From Sipunculus nudus (lineage: Eukaryota; Annelida; Sipuncula; Golfingiida; Sipunculidae): a stretch of 64,000 bases of DNA. Positions within the stretch are counted from its first letter, which is position 1. Every line of letters begins with the position of its first letter. The stretch lies in assembly GCA_026874595.1 (NCBI GenBank), contig CM049307.1:22361079-22425078 (forward strand), written 5' to 3'. Under the pieces are notes generated by a model. The model searched no databases, was not told the origin of the DNA, and saw only the letters and a program-made list of their open reading frames with translations. Both the position numbers and the translations under genes were made by a program. Of this stretch, positions 35,737-48,129 are shown one piece after another.

Positions 35737-38700
35737 GTAATTCTGTAGATGGATGGGATCCCGAGCAGGGTGGTATGTACAAATAACAGTTCATCTAAGA
35801 TTATTATTTCATACATCTCTACAGTCGGTTATAAAAGTAATGTTTATTTCATCAAACGAATTTTTTATCAGTAATAACACTTAAATGCATGACAGATCAA
35901 TCCACAGGGCAAAATATTACTCTTTATCAGTTGAAAATTTAACTTTCTCTCTTTATACCATACTACTCTACATTTTGCCTAATCCTTGTTTGTTAATACT
36001 TATACAAACCAGTAATTGTTTGACATTTGTCCATTTACATTTAAGAATTCTTCGAGGGAGACATGATCGTAGACCCAGATGAGGTTGAGGTATGTTCAAA
36101 AGTTTATTAATTTTTTTTTTATAATGTTGGGTATAAATATATAATGAATAATGTTTTCGAGGACTTTTGTATTTAAATAAACATCAGTTTTATAAAAAGC
36201 ATATAACGTTTTAAAAATAATTTTCCCATATTGAAAAATAAGTCCCCTATATAAAAAAAATATTGTTCATCACGAAGAATAAGTGCATGATGCAATTAAA
36301 GATACGAATAGAAATTACGTTTTATATAACGGTAAATCGAATTGACAATACTGTTTGCTCAAATTAAAATTAAAAAAAGACATCTGACCTCTCAGGTTGG
36401 CCCCTACAACGCCATGCGGGACAGGAGATTCCGCTGGCCGAACGGGGTAATGCCATACGAGTTTTCCCCGGAAATTGGTGAGTCACGACGGCTCCTTCAC
36501 GAGCTTGCAAAATATTGTATTATAATGGCATTAATTATGTGTGGACTAAGAGCCCCTATCTATAGCGATAACCTTTCAAACGTCGTCATCTCGGCCTGCC
36601 AGCCAAAAACTCATAAATCTAGAAACTGTAATCTTAGATATCAAGGTTGTTCTGGTACATTTTCCTTGGACAGCCAAAATTAAGTCACAGTGACCTGTAT
36701 TGGGCGAGTTACAGACCAAGGACCAGAGTTTAAGCATTCTGAAAGGAACTCTTTTTATTGTTCAAAGTTGAACAAACATTTTGCATAGAGTAACAAATGT
36801 GATCTTCATCCACGCGTTTAATCTTATCACAAAGAAAAGTTCGACCCATTTTGCTCTTCACTTATGTCACTGACACTTGGTTATTTAGATATTTTAAAAG
36901 GCAGCTCCCTGACTACTACAGATAATTTTAAACTCTTTAGTCACGTATACAGATACATAAGGAACACAAAACGATTTTGATTTTGATAGTAATTTCATTT
37001 AAACTGTCTGATACTTTAATGGATCTGATGTAACTATGTAATAGGCACTTTTGTATATGGAGTATGTGTGTGTGTGTGTGTGTGTTTTTTATTTTTGTTT
37101 TATTTTTTTTAACGTATATGTTTGTTTACACTATGTTAGTGTTACTATGTTAACTTGTCATCACCATGTATTTGTACTGAATCTTTGTTTGTATATATGT
37201 TTCCCAGGAAAACATTTGCATTAGCCTAACGGCTATTTTTGTAATCCTGGTTAAATAAATATGTTTAAACCAAAGGCATTCTGAATTGAATAGCCCCTAT
37301 ATCAAAAGCCATGGACACCCGTGAAATTTAATAATTGATAATGGATTGCCTTGAAATTTGATATGTCCGTTGACCTTAGTTACTTTTATCTGAAAAGAAT
37401 CTCCTGGCGCCATCTATAATTTCATTTTTTTAGAAGTTTTGAATGTAATTTGAAATAAAGGTAGAAATATGTGGTACGTGCTGCTGTGCTTTCATATGCT
37501 TAGCATTTCATTATAAGACCGAGGTAACTTATGTATGGATTGTCCTAAACGTTTACGTACATGGTTACGTAGTTCGTTATTCGAGCAAAGTTGGGTCCGA
37601 GTACTTTAAAAGTACTCGAGTACGAGTACTGAGTATTTTAAAGTACTCGAGTACAAGTATGAGTACTTTTGCAATTTTTCAAAAGTACTCGAGTACGAAT
37701 ACCGAGTACTCAAAATGTACTCATGAGAACTTTTATGAGTACTTTTTGTAACCAAACTTGTTTAATGATGTCATAAAGTTAATATAGACTCACAAAGTTA
37801 CAATTTTAAAAAAAAAAAAAAATCCAGGACAAATTATAAAATACAATGTTGTGTTATGCTTAATCAAAATACTGAAGCGAACTGCAAGCTCTAGGGCTTA
37901 AAACAGGCCATATACACTTGAAAATATATCAAAGCATTAACTTATTATAGTAGACGGTTGCACTGAAGAAACATCTGGTCCCGTGGGTTTTCAAAATGTA
38001 TTTCTTATCCAGGACAAGTTATATAATTTACTTAATGGTGTATTATGCAAATTCAATACACTGGTGGAAATGTTCAGAAACTACAACATTAAAAGTTATA
38101 TAAAATTAATATATAAATGTTATATTGTTAAAGAAATCTCACTGATATTGTATAAAGCATATAACCATATGTTAACCATATATTATCATATAATAATAAC
38201 AATGATAACAATAACAATAACAATAATGATAACAATCATGTTATTATTTATATAATATCAACATATGAATAATATGTGGCTGTAGCCTTTTGAAGATATT
38301 AAAATTAATGACAACCGGTATATGCATGTGAAAATAGTATTAAACAACATATCTGTCAGACTGACCGTGTCATTCTTCATATGAGATAATTTAGGACAAA
38401 AGACTGGCTTGAGTTTAACCCCTGGATCTCTTTGTGATTCATTAAGTAGGCTTGGTTGTTAAACACTGGAGAAGTCCTTTGTGAGTGTACACTATGTATG
38501 TTGGGCAAGTTATTGTCGACTGATAGTAGAAGGTGATGCTGCAGCCTATGTTGTAGTAGCTACGGGGTGTATGGTCTGATATTCACAGCTTTTCATCACG
38601 TTTAGTTAAATATATAAATCAATTCAAGCTTGTTTGGTCCAGGCCCCGGAGCACTGTGGAGTTTATATTATGATGAACAGGTTCTGAGTATATTTAATTC

Positions 38701-39616
38701 TGTCGAATTGTGGCAAACCTTTACTTTATTATTTTGGGATCTTTCAATATTCAGAATTTTTCTCTTAAAATATAACTCAGCATGAATTTGCTGATTTAAT
38801 GTTTTATTGAACACTATGTTGTACTTATCTTGCTGGAAATATATAATGCTGTACACATGTACACATGATTTGCATGAATTTATAAATTAAAAAAATAGTT
38901 CAATTTATATTTTTTATTAAATAAAAGTAATAGTATTAGTAACAGAAGCCAAGTAATAGTAGTAGTAATCGATGCTAAAATGCTGTTATAGGTTCAGTTA
39001 TAGTAACAGATGATTACTTTAAGTTCTATTATATATGATATTTTATATATTATATATTATATATTATATATAATATCCTACTTTAACATATTATAATAAA
39101 CTATCACTTATATTATAAATTGGGAGTGCAGTGTATTTAAAAATTTTAATAATGTATGAAATACCGAAAAGTACTCATGAATTACTCATATGAGTACCGA
39201 GTACCTCAAAGTACTCGAGTACAGGTACGAGTACTTTTGTGATTATTAAAAAGTACTCGAGTACGAGTACTCTGAATACGAGTACTTTTGGACCAAACTC
39301 TGTATTCGAGAGCAGCAATGCCACATAAATCACATCCTAAAGTCAATATTTACAAATTTAAAAGTCATTTTAAGACTGGCCAATATTAATCACTTGACAG
39401 TTACAATATTGTCATGGTTAAAAATGGATATTTAAGTATCAACGACACAGGTTTGGTAATTAGTTTACTCAAAAATGGTCCCTTTGGTGTCTTAGCCGTC
39501 ACATCTCCTGCAATTTAGGCAAAATATTTAATTATATATAAAAGGTCATTCTTGCATTCTAAAACGTACCGTCAATTTCAGCAATAATTTTTCATGATCG
39601 GAACAAAAAAATATGT

Positions 39617-39666
<50 letters not shown>

Positions 39667-42083
39667 ATTTATTTATGTATGTATGAATGTGTTCCAGACA
39701 CAGCCATGTTATGAATTTTTCGCTATAAATTTAAATCTTTGTTGGAGCAGTAATAAAAATAAAGCCCCCAAAGTACCATTGTGATTATTTCGGTACTCCT
39801 CGTGATGAATAGTGTTGAGATCAATCAGTTTCAAGTTTCCAGTCTAGGCTGGGTAATCAATTACTTTGGTCATATGTTGTTCCCAGGACCAGTCCGTCCA
39901 ATATCCCCCCCCCCCCCCCAAAAAAAAAAGAAAATATGCATTTTTTACATGTATAAGTGTTATTTTTTTATCCGAACTGAACAGCTGAGCTTCCTGACCA
40001 AGAAGTCATTTTTAATGTTTCATGTGAGAAGTATGTATAAATATATCTGTATGTTTGTTAGTAATATAACAGTTCTTAAATCTCCCTTTAAATATTTGTA
40101 GTCGATGTCTACATTGAACATATAAGTGTATCCCTTAACTTTTTGTAAAGAATCTTCATTTTGTGTCACTGTGTTAGCGTGAGCTAAGAAAAAATCATCC
40201 TTCTTGTGATTTTAGAGAATGACCCGGTTATCCGACAGCTTGTATTGGATGGTATCACTGCTTTAAACGAAAGAACAAAAGTCAACGGTCAGACTTGCTT
40301 GAGCATACAACCCAGAAATGGCGAAATCGATTACGTGCGCGTAGAGCGAAATAGCGGGTAAGGACATCCACCTACACATATGTACACCATTACACACCCC
40401 TTCATACCATTAAATACACACAATAACATACCACCTATACCTAAATCTGATGTATCCAGAGACAGTAAAACATTTTTGTCTGTGTGTGTGTTAAACTTAG
40501 CACACTTTATAATAAGGCAAACGCGTGAATTATCAGCTCATAATGCATAGGGCTAAGACGCGACTATGTAGAGACAAGAACGATTTTTATGAAAAAAAAA
40601 CATTTTGTTTAAAATCCAGATGCTTCGCGACCCTGGGACGTCGGGGCGGCGAACAGATTGTGAACATCGGGCCTGGTTGTGAACGCCACGGTACTATCGT
40701 GCATGAATTCTTGCACGGCCTCGGGTTTTACCACGAACAGAGCAGGAACGACCGTGATAATTACGTCACCATTGTCTGGGATAACATTCTTCCAGGTTAG
40801 TTCACATATGCCTTAATATTACTGAGGGTCTTTTATATTAAATTAATAATGACTTATACCCTTATTTAGAGTGTAAAATAAGATATCCGCGTTTGGCTGT
40901 GACAAAAATTTTGAGTCCTAGTCGTGAATACACAACTCGGTAGGAATTAATATTTGGCATGGTAAGCCTAACTTGAGTCGTGATACAAGCCATACCTAGG
41001 AACTTCCTGCAAGATTCAACCATCCGGTGTCATTGATACCGTGGTAAATAGCTGATAATCTTCAGATTATGCCACTAATTTACACCAAAAAATACATGTG
41101 AACTGAAACTACAACTCAACGGTAATGACTGACTGACTGAAAGTGAAGTTGGCGCTCGAGCCAGTCACAGATCTCCAGAATATCCGGCCCGCACTAGCTC
41201 CCTCAGCAAAGACAAAGTTTGACAGATTGAGTCGGTATACAGTTAGATATTTAAGGCGAAAATAGAAGATATTAATAGAGTTGAAGATCGTAGTAAAAGT
41301 GGTTGAGGAAACCAGAGAACCCGGAGAGAACTACCGACCTCGGACGGGCCACTACAACCCACTCTCATAGCAGCACCTTGGATCGAACCCAGGTCGCCAG
41401 CGGGGAAGGCCGGGCGTTTTACCGCTCAGCTGTCCAGGCCCCTCTACGGTGAAAAGATGTTTCCCGTATCGCTTGAGGTTGGTTATCTTCCAGTACCTCG
41501 TGCGAGCCATGCTTGTATTCATCTGATCAGAAATTCAACAAACATTCAGAGGGATTTACCAATATCCTGAGAAAAAGTATGGCGGGTCAGAAAGTATACT
41601 AAAAGCTAACGATTGGTCTGGTTTAGTTCAAGTGACAGCATACTTGTAGGCCATGAGGCGTTGTCAAATATGACAAAAATATTTGTATCCTCGTGAAGTC
41701 TCTAAGTGCGGTCCTCGTTGGAAGATGTAACGGCACTCTGACGCTATTAGGCTGGCCGTGGACTCTCCATTGAATTAATTAATAAATGTCAGAGGTTCTT
41801 TTAAAAATGACCATGATCATAATCGGTCTCCCACTGACTTCCTGAACATATAGAGTCGTCGGTTGTGCTGACAGTTACACTCTCCATGAACCATGTACAA
41901 TAAAAGGTAAATAATAAAATAAACGAACTTCAGGGTTAACGTTTAGCCTGTATCTTTATTTCACTTATCAGCAAGTATCCTGCGTACCTTTGAGCGGCTA
42001 TAGTCCTTTCCACACCTCTAGAATGTATGAAAATGTGTAGAATACTGCATCTGGAAAAGACCAAAAAATATGGCAATGAACAA

Positions 42084-42140
<57 letters not shown>

Positions 42141-43590
42141 TATATATACATTTATTTATTTATATATATTAATATCTGCTAATGATATTGCATTGAAGAC
42201 CATATATTTATTTGAATTCTACTTCAGGCTACGAAGGTAACTTCCGGAAAATGGACTTGACGCAAATCGACCACCTGGACGTGGCTTACGATTACGGCAG
42301 CTGCATGCATTATCCCGCGGTTGCGTTTCCCATTGACCCCAATTATCCCACCATTGTCCCTCATGATCCGAACGCCGAGATCGGCCAGAGAGAGCAGATG
42401 AGTCCATCGGACATCCTGAAAGTACAGCGTTACTACGAATGTGGAAATTAATGTAAGTTTAAAGCAAGCTACCTTTTCTGTTGAACATATGTGATTTCTG
42501 GCTTACTTTCTACATGTTGACGAACTGTGGGGAATTCATGTTAAGCAATGTTCTTATAATGCCTCTCTGATTGATGTTTATTAGTTCGTTTATCTACAAG
42601 ATGTTAGTAAACACGGCACATGCCCCGATGTTGACAAACAGGAAAAAACGTGTAAAGCTGTGAATACTGTGATATAAAGGGATAGTGGACTTTGAGAGAA
42701 ATTTTGCACATGTGGTTATTCAAGAATGGAAATGTAAATTACGCTCTAAATATGTATTAAACTCGTGGAAACATAAAACATTTCTTTGTGTAAATCGTTC
42801 GAAAAACCGCTTCAATCATTCAATGTCATAAGCTTAAATAATTGTACATCATTCAACATCATAAGCTAACATATATGTATATCATTCAACACCATAAGGT
42901 AACATGATTGTATACCCTTCACATCATAAGCTAACATATCTATCGTCCAAGAATAAATACATGTTAACTAACACCATTGCTTTTAACCAAAGGATCTTAA
43001 GTAGTTAACTAATCTGTTGGATTCGTTGGAAGAAAAATCTACGCTTTATAACTGTCTCCTGCATTAGCGATTTTACCCCTCGCAGAGTACTTATTAAAGT
43101 GTTTGTACTCTCTGTCTTCATACAGTTGGGATTTGGATTTTGTTGTGTTATTAAATCTTATACAATTAAAATTCTTGTACAAGGTTCTTTTAGATTTGAT
43201 ATAATTAAACGGCATTTTGAATGCTCCTGTATGGATTTTGAACATGACAGAAAAGTTATATGGAGTGTATTTTTATCTTAATCTTATATTTTATATACAT
43301 ATATTATATTTTGATATAGATACTGGTTCATTATGTATTAAACTCGATAACACTGTTGGTAATTAAAAAAAGGTTTTACTGTCTTCTGAACGTAGTTGTC
43401 AGATTTCACAGTGTTTTTATCCTGTGTGTTATGTGGTAAGAATATGTTGTATTTTGAATATTGAAACGTTTTTGTTATTTTTTTTTTGGTCTCCATAGAG
43501 AAGTGACGCCCATAGCAATAAGTTTGAACGACCAGATGTCCAAGGAACAGCATCTTACTTTACAGAAATGAGATAAAGCTTACAATGGTA
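35253..43590 (+). CDS. Astacin-family zinc metalloprotease, gene D (8 exons)
   Basis: Secreted astacin (M12A) protease, 244 residues. Coding exons: 35253-35295, 35749-35772, 36046-36089, 36396-36477, 40216-40357, 40620-40795 and 42228-42452 (stop 42449-42451). A 3'UTR exon probably starts at 43499. The start ATG is doubled (MMKILALVCLAFGV); either could be used. FEGD switch in exon 3; mature start near NAMRDRRFRWPNG; zinc site [15 protein letters not shown] in exon 6; Met-turn SCMHY in exon 7. The C-terminus YYECGN ends in TAA where gene A has a CAA codon, so the stop is complete one base before the last intron rather than split by it. Intron 4 (3.7 kb) contains a hAT-type element. The catalytic exon is closest in wording to gene A. 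The substrate is unknown. Confidence 0.9.
35702..35734. repeat. (TA)n microsatellite
   Basis: AT repeats 15 bases before exon 2 of gene D, close to where a polypyrimidine tract would normally be. Confidence 0.9.
37586..39302. mobile_element. Non-autonomous hAT element in gene D intron 4
   Basis: A 1717-bp element with a perfect 8-bp target duplication TATTCGAG (37578-37585 and 39303-39310). Ends are CAAAGTTGGGTCCGAGTACT and, inverted, CAGAGTTTGGTCCAAAAGTACT. Subterminal regions (about 37590-37750 and 39160-39300) are packed with GTACTCGAGTAC-type palindromes. The interior is AT-rich with no transposase-like reading frame. The 8-bp duplication, CAGAG-type tips and subterminal motif clusters are the standard marks of the hAT superfamily. 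Confidence 0.85.
39619..39662. repeat. (TA)n microsatellite
   Basis: AT repeats in gene D intron 4. Confidence 0.95.
41110..41445 (-). mobile_element. tRNA-derived SINE in gene D intron 6
   Basis: Minus strand: the head GGCCTGGACAGCTGAGCGG contains an A-box-like stretch, followed by a B-box GGGTTCGATCC. The body runs down to ACTGACTGACTGAAAGTG at about 41122. The anticodon arm is poor, so it is not a working tRNA. Confidence 0.6.
42088..42148. repeat. (TA)n microsatellite
   Basis: AT repeats in gene D intron 6, about 80 bases before exon 7. Confidence 0.95.
43499..43590 (+). other. Probable gene D 3'UTR exon
   Basis: A pyrimidine tract and CCATAG acceptor precede AGAAGTGACG. ACGACCAGATGTCC resembles the GACGAGATGTCC of the A and C terminal exons. 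Only a weak GATAAA-type polyadenylation signal is visible. Confidence 0.4.
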
Positions 43591-44471
43591 TACACACGTG
43601 TTCCTTTTTTTCTCATTGCTGTGTTTCTGGTAGTCCGGAGTAATTGATGCATCTGAAGAGTGCACGAGTTGTTTTCTAGAATTTAAGTGCTGGAGCGTGG
43701 TGGCACAATGGTTAGGGCGCTAAATTTTTCTCGTCCAGTTCCGCATGACCGCCGTCTGCGGAATTCTAGCCGAAGTCGTCACCACAACTATATGTGCTCT
43801 TTCGACCTACGAGTGAATTGGTTAATGTCAGGCAGAGGCAGATGTAGAAACAAGGTTTAATGTAATTATTAGAATCAACAGAAGTAAATTTTCACTTTTC
43901 TCTGCCTTCAATAATTAATAACACATTCATGCTAATAACGGCTTGTTCGATTGTTCATATACCGGTAGCCATACTGTGCTAGACGCATGACCGCGAAGTG
44001 AATGGGAACGGAGATACAGACATTCTCAAGACGGGATGATTATGTAATTTTCTCATATGTTCAATTAAAACGGTCAATATTACAGAAATCATTAAATATT
44101 CTTTCCAACTGCAATTTTTTTTTCTTTCATAAATCCATCGTCACTTGGGTGTGATTGGTGTTTCAAATCAGCAGGAATCTTGTCGGACAAACGAGAAATG
44201 GCGCTTTACTTCCCAGGTCTCCGTTTCAGTGAAACCGGGGCGTTTCCATTGCATCTAATAATATCGTTCGCCGACACGACGGCAGAATCATATTGTTGGT
44301 GAAAAATTCACACTAGCATTTTGTTAACAGTTATACAAGTATGTCCAAATAGTTAATACTGTGTGCTTACTATTGATGTTGGGACCAATTGGAGTCTGTG
44401 TGAAAGGCATTTATTTTTACAGTATTGATTTGGTCCAGCATTTATGAGCGCCCTTTGAAGATTGATTTTTA

Positions 44472-45950
44472 GCTCAGCTAACTGAAAGTCATCTGAGCTA
44501 TAGCGATCACTCTTTGTCCGTCGTCCGTCTGTCTGTCTGTCCGTCTGTCTGTCCGTCCGTTAACAGGGCACAAATCGTAATAACTAGATCTAGAATATTA
44601 TAACTTGACATCCAGCGAGGTCCATGAAATATCTCCTTTGAAACCTGAAATTAAATCTCTGTTACCTATATCCTCCAAGCTATGGGGCTAAGAAGTACCC
44701 CGCCCCCCCCCCCCCCAAAAAAAAAAAAAATAATTGAAAATTTGATACAAAAGCTCAAGTAACTGAACAACAAATGCATTGATCACCCTGATTCTTTGCA
44801 TGGATATTGATCATGAAGTGTTTCGTCAGTTGTTGCAGACTGGTGGCGCCACCAGTATTTTTTCTAATTTTAATCGATTTTTTTCCTCTATTTTTGAGAC
44901 CTTAAAAGATGCGGACATCTGTTTACAGGCCACAAATCGTAAAGACTGGACCTAGAATCTTATAACTTGGCATCCAGGGAGGTGCATGAAAGATCTCCTT
45001 GGAAACCTGAAATTAGGTCTCTGTTACCCATATTCTTTTAACTTAGGGGCTCCAAAGTACCCCGCAGAGTTATGGAAAATTTTATACGAAAGCACAATTA
45101 TCTGAACAACCAATGCATCAATCACCATGATTTTTTGCATGAATATTGATCATGGAGTGTTTCATCATTTTCCGCAGACTAGTGGCGCCACCTGCATATT
45201 TTTTTTTTATTTTCTACGCAGTATTTCCTCTAATTTTGAGACCTTAATTATTATCTGTTATCTGTTAACAAGGCACAATTCGTAATCACTGGACCTAAAA
45301 TCTTTACACTTGACATCCTGGAAGGTCTGTGAAAAGTCTCCTAGGAAACCCAAAATTAGGCCTCTGTTACCCATTACCCATATCCTCCGAGTAATATGGT
45401 ACTCCTAAGTATTCCCCCCCCCCCCCCCCCAGAATGAACGAAAATTTTATACCAAAGCTCCAGTATCTGAACAACTATTGCATTGATCACCATGACTCTT
45501 TGCATGCATATTGATCATGGTGTGTTTCATCAGTTCTTGGAGACTTATGGGCCATCTGGATTTTTTTTGGATTTTTTACAGATTTTTTCCTCTATTCTTG
45601 AGATAATAAAAGATATGGTCTTCTGTTAACATGGCACAAATTGAAACCGTTAGTCCTAGAATCTTCTAACTTGACATCCAGGGAGGTCCGTGAAAAATAT
45701 CTTTTGAAACCTGAAATTCGGTCTCTGTTACCCATATTCTACCAGCTATGAGGATAATAATAGAATAATTGAAAATTTGATACTAAAGTAGGGCACAAAT
45801 CATAACCTTAGACCCAGAATCTTCTAACTTGACCTCCTGAGATTTCCTCATAAGTTCTCCCGTGAAATCTGAAATTGGGTCACTGTGACCTGTATTCTCA
45901 GAGTTTCGGGTTATGTTTGAGCACATAAACTGCCAAATTCGTCAGGAAAG
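44472..45950. repeat. Hairpin plus (CCGT/CTGT)n plus about 350-bp tandem units
   Basis: The left end is the palindrome AGCTCAGCTAACTGAAAGTC with ATCTGAGCT, then GTCCGTCTG repeats. Four to five units follow, marked by TAACTTGACATCCAGGGAGG at about 44602, 44962, 45304, 45664 and 45823. Poly-C runs lie at 44701 and 45413. Probably a non-autonomous Helitron-like element; the class is inference. Confidence 0.55.
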
Positions 45951-45999
45951 ACTAGTGGGATTATCATCGAATTCGGTGTGCTTATTGGTCTTGATGAAC

Positions 46000-48125
46000 T
46001 TAAGGTAATATACATGAACGATGATGCCACCTACATTATCTTAATTAGTTGCCTGTGCAACATATCATTCGGCTTAGCGTCATGACCCATATGTCCCTTT
46101 TTTTTATTCATTGTGGTGCTAATATAATAATTAAAGTAAAAATAAATTATACACTGTATAAGAAATATTATTTCTATCAATATCAATAGTGCCATGGAAC
46201 AGACAGTAGTATTTCTTCATCATCTATTATTAGATTCTCAAGGTCTATAGCTGCATCTATCTCATCAACGGTCAGATTTTCATTGAATGGGTATCATAAT
46301 AAACGATACAAACCTCAACGCAGGCCATAATAGCTATGTTGGGTAATGTTGTCAAGGGTTCCGACGTGGTCTCGCGGTGGTCTCGCGGTAATCGACCAAA
46401 TTAGAGGAGCAGTAGCTAGTTCTGATACAATCACACTGTTGGCCGAGCTACCCAAGCTCTTCGGCGGTGAGCCTCGGCATTGCCCTGGCGCCAGTAGCCA
46501 CTCGAGTCGGGTATCACACCTAGGTGCGAGGTTCTTATCAGCGTTCGCAAGTAACATCGGACCAGCCATTAACTTGCAGTGTGCACTCCTTTCCATAAAA
46601 CCTTCTAGGTTGTATGCCTAGGATATTGTATGCCTCAAAAGGAGTCCTGAAATGAATGAAAAAGCCCGAAAGACTAGGAAAATCAATCCGAATGATATGT
46701 CAGACAATATACCCCCATCTTAAATGAAAGTGTATTAATATGTTCAAAACATAAGGAGAACTCAGAGACCACCGTTCTGCAGCGTGTAAATATAACGAAT
46801 ATATATAACGAATGTACATTGTATGATGAAAGAAACATTGGAATAGATATATATCAAGATTCAGACATACTATTTGAATATGGTAAATAAACTAAAATGG
46901 AAAGTCTGATTCATAATCCTGAAACAGCACTCGTAGTCATACAACAGTTGTTAGAAACAAACGAGTCTTTCTGGCAATCTGATTGGGCAGGATCATGGCG
47001 TCGTACAAATAAATCAATATTATCCTGTTATTCAAATATTTAGGACAATTTACACACGCGCACACAAACACACACACAAACACCCTCACACCCCCACCCC
47101 CCACCACACACATATACATTGTGTCTGTATAACACATTTCAAATATTTATACCAAATGACATTTCAGTCATATAACAATTAAGGTTTTAGAAAACAAGGC
47201 ATTCTGTTTCCAGTATTAGTTAATTCTAAACCAGGTTTAAATAAAATATTTCATAATAAACTGATAAATGGAACCAAAGCTTTTTATTCTATTTGCTATA
47301 TAAAAAAAAATATTATTCTTTGAATAGTGGGGAGGGGGGGGGGCTGATAAATAGAGGTCGGAGCTTGGATTGGGCGTGAATTTTGTTGCAATATTGATTA
47401 TTCTGGGGCGGGAGTAAGTAAAAATGTAAGTATATTAGTGTTTTATGCCTATTTTGAGGGGGAGGGTGGTGTTTTTTTTAATTTACTTATGGTTTGGGAG
47501 GGCGTTGCGGGAAACGATGGAATATATAAATATACGTATTGAGCGCGACGGAGCAAATTTTTGTTTAAATCGAGTGTTGTTGGATATTGGGGGAAGTAAT
47601 GTTTCCTGGAGCCAGTTAATTTTTCCGCACCATTTTCAGATTTTTAATAAAAAAATCAGGGGACATTTAAAGCACTGCCGGCCTAAAAAAAGTTGATTAA
47701 AATGATATCGGGGACAGTCCAGTGTCTGTTATTCCACCTTTTGCCCGTTCAAAGCAAATTTTCTGCGGGATGAATTTAATGATAATATATAGTCTATGTG
47801 TCATGCCGGAAAATTGCCGCACGTGTTGAATAATGTCGGCGTGTTTGACTGGCCCGGGTGTAATTCCATGGCGAGGTATGCTAAACTTCGGCTTGGTTTA
47901 ATTATTTGGCCCCTTAAGTAACCAACCCTGGCCTGTTTCGGCGTAGGACGCGCTCTTTAGATTTCCTGGGAAGGATGACCTCGTTTGACCCCCGTAATGA
48001 ACCGGGCTTTTTTGGGCTCGATTGACAGTTGAAAATTTTCTAAAAAAATTAACACGGCCGGTTTCAGACGATCAGGGCTAAAATATGTTTATTAAAGAAA
48101 GTCTAGCGTCAATAAACAGATTCAT
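46000..48125. other. Region without a supported gene
   Basis: 46370-46660 is a GC-richer block (GGTCTCGCGGTAATCG, CTCTTCGGCGGTGAGCC) that looks like a repeat insertion. 47040-47110 is CA-rich. 47440-48070 is G/T-rich with CCGGGC motifs. Open frames here are short and lack recognisable domains. Confidence 0.45.
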
Positions 48126-48129
48126 GTCT

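Noticed and set aside
36342-36683. A single 113-residue gene
   Set aside because: Only 36396-36477 is coding (exon 4 of gene D); the rest is intron read through the donor.
46315-46621. Overlapping 91-93 residue frames on both strands at a GC-rich block
   Set aside because: Overlapping open frames on opposite strands reflect composition; no domain or splice signals support either one.
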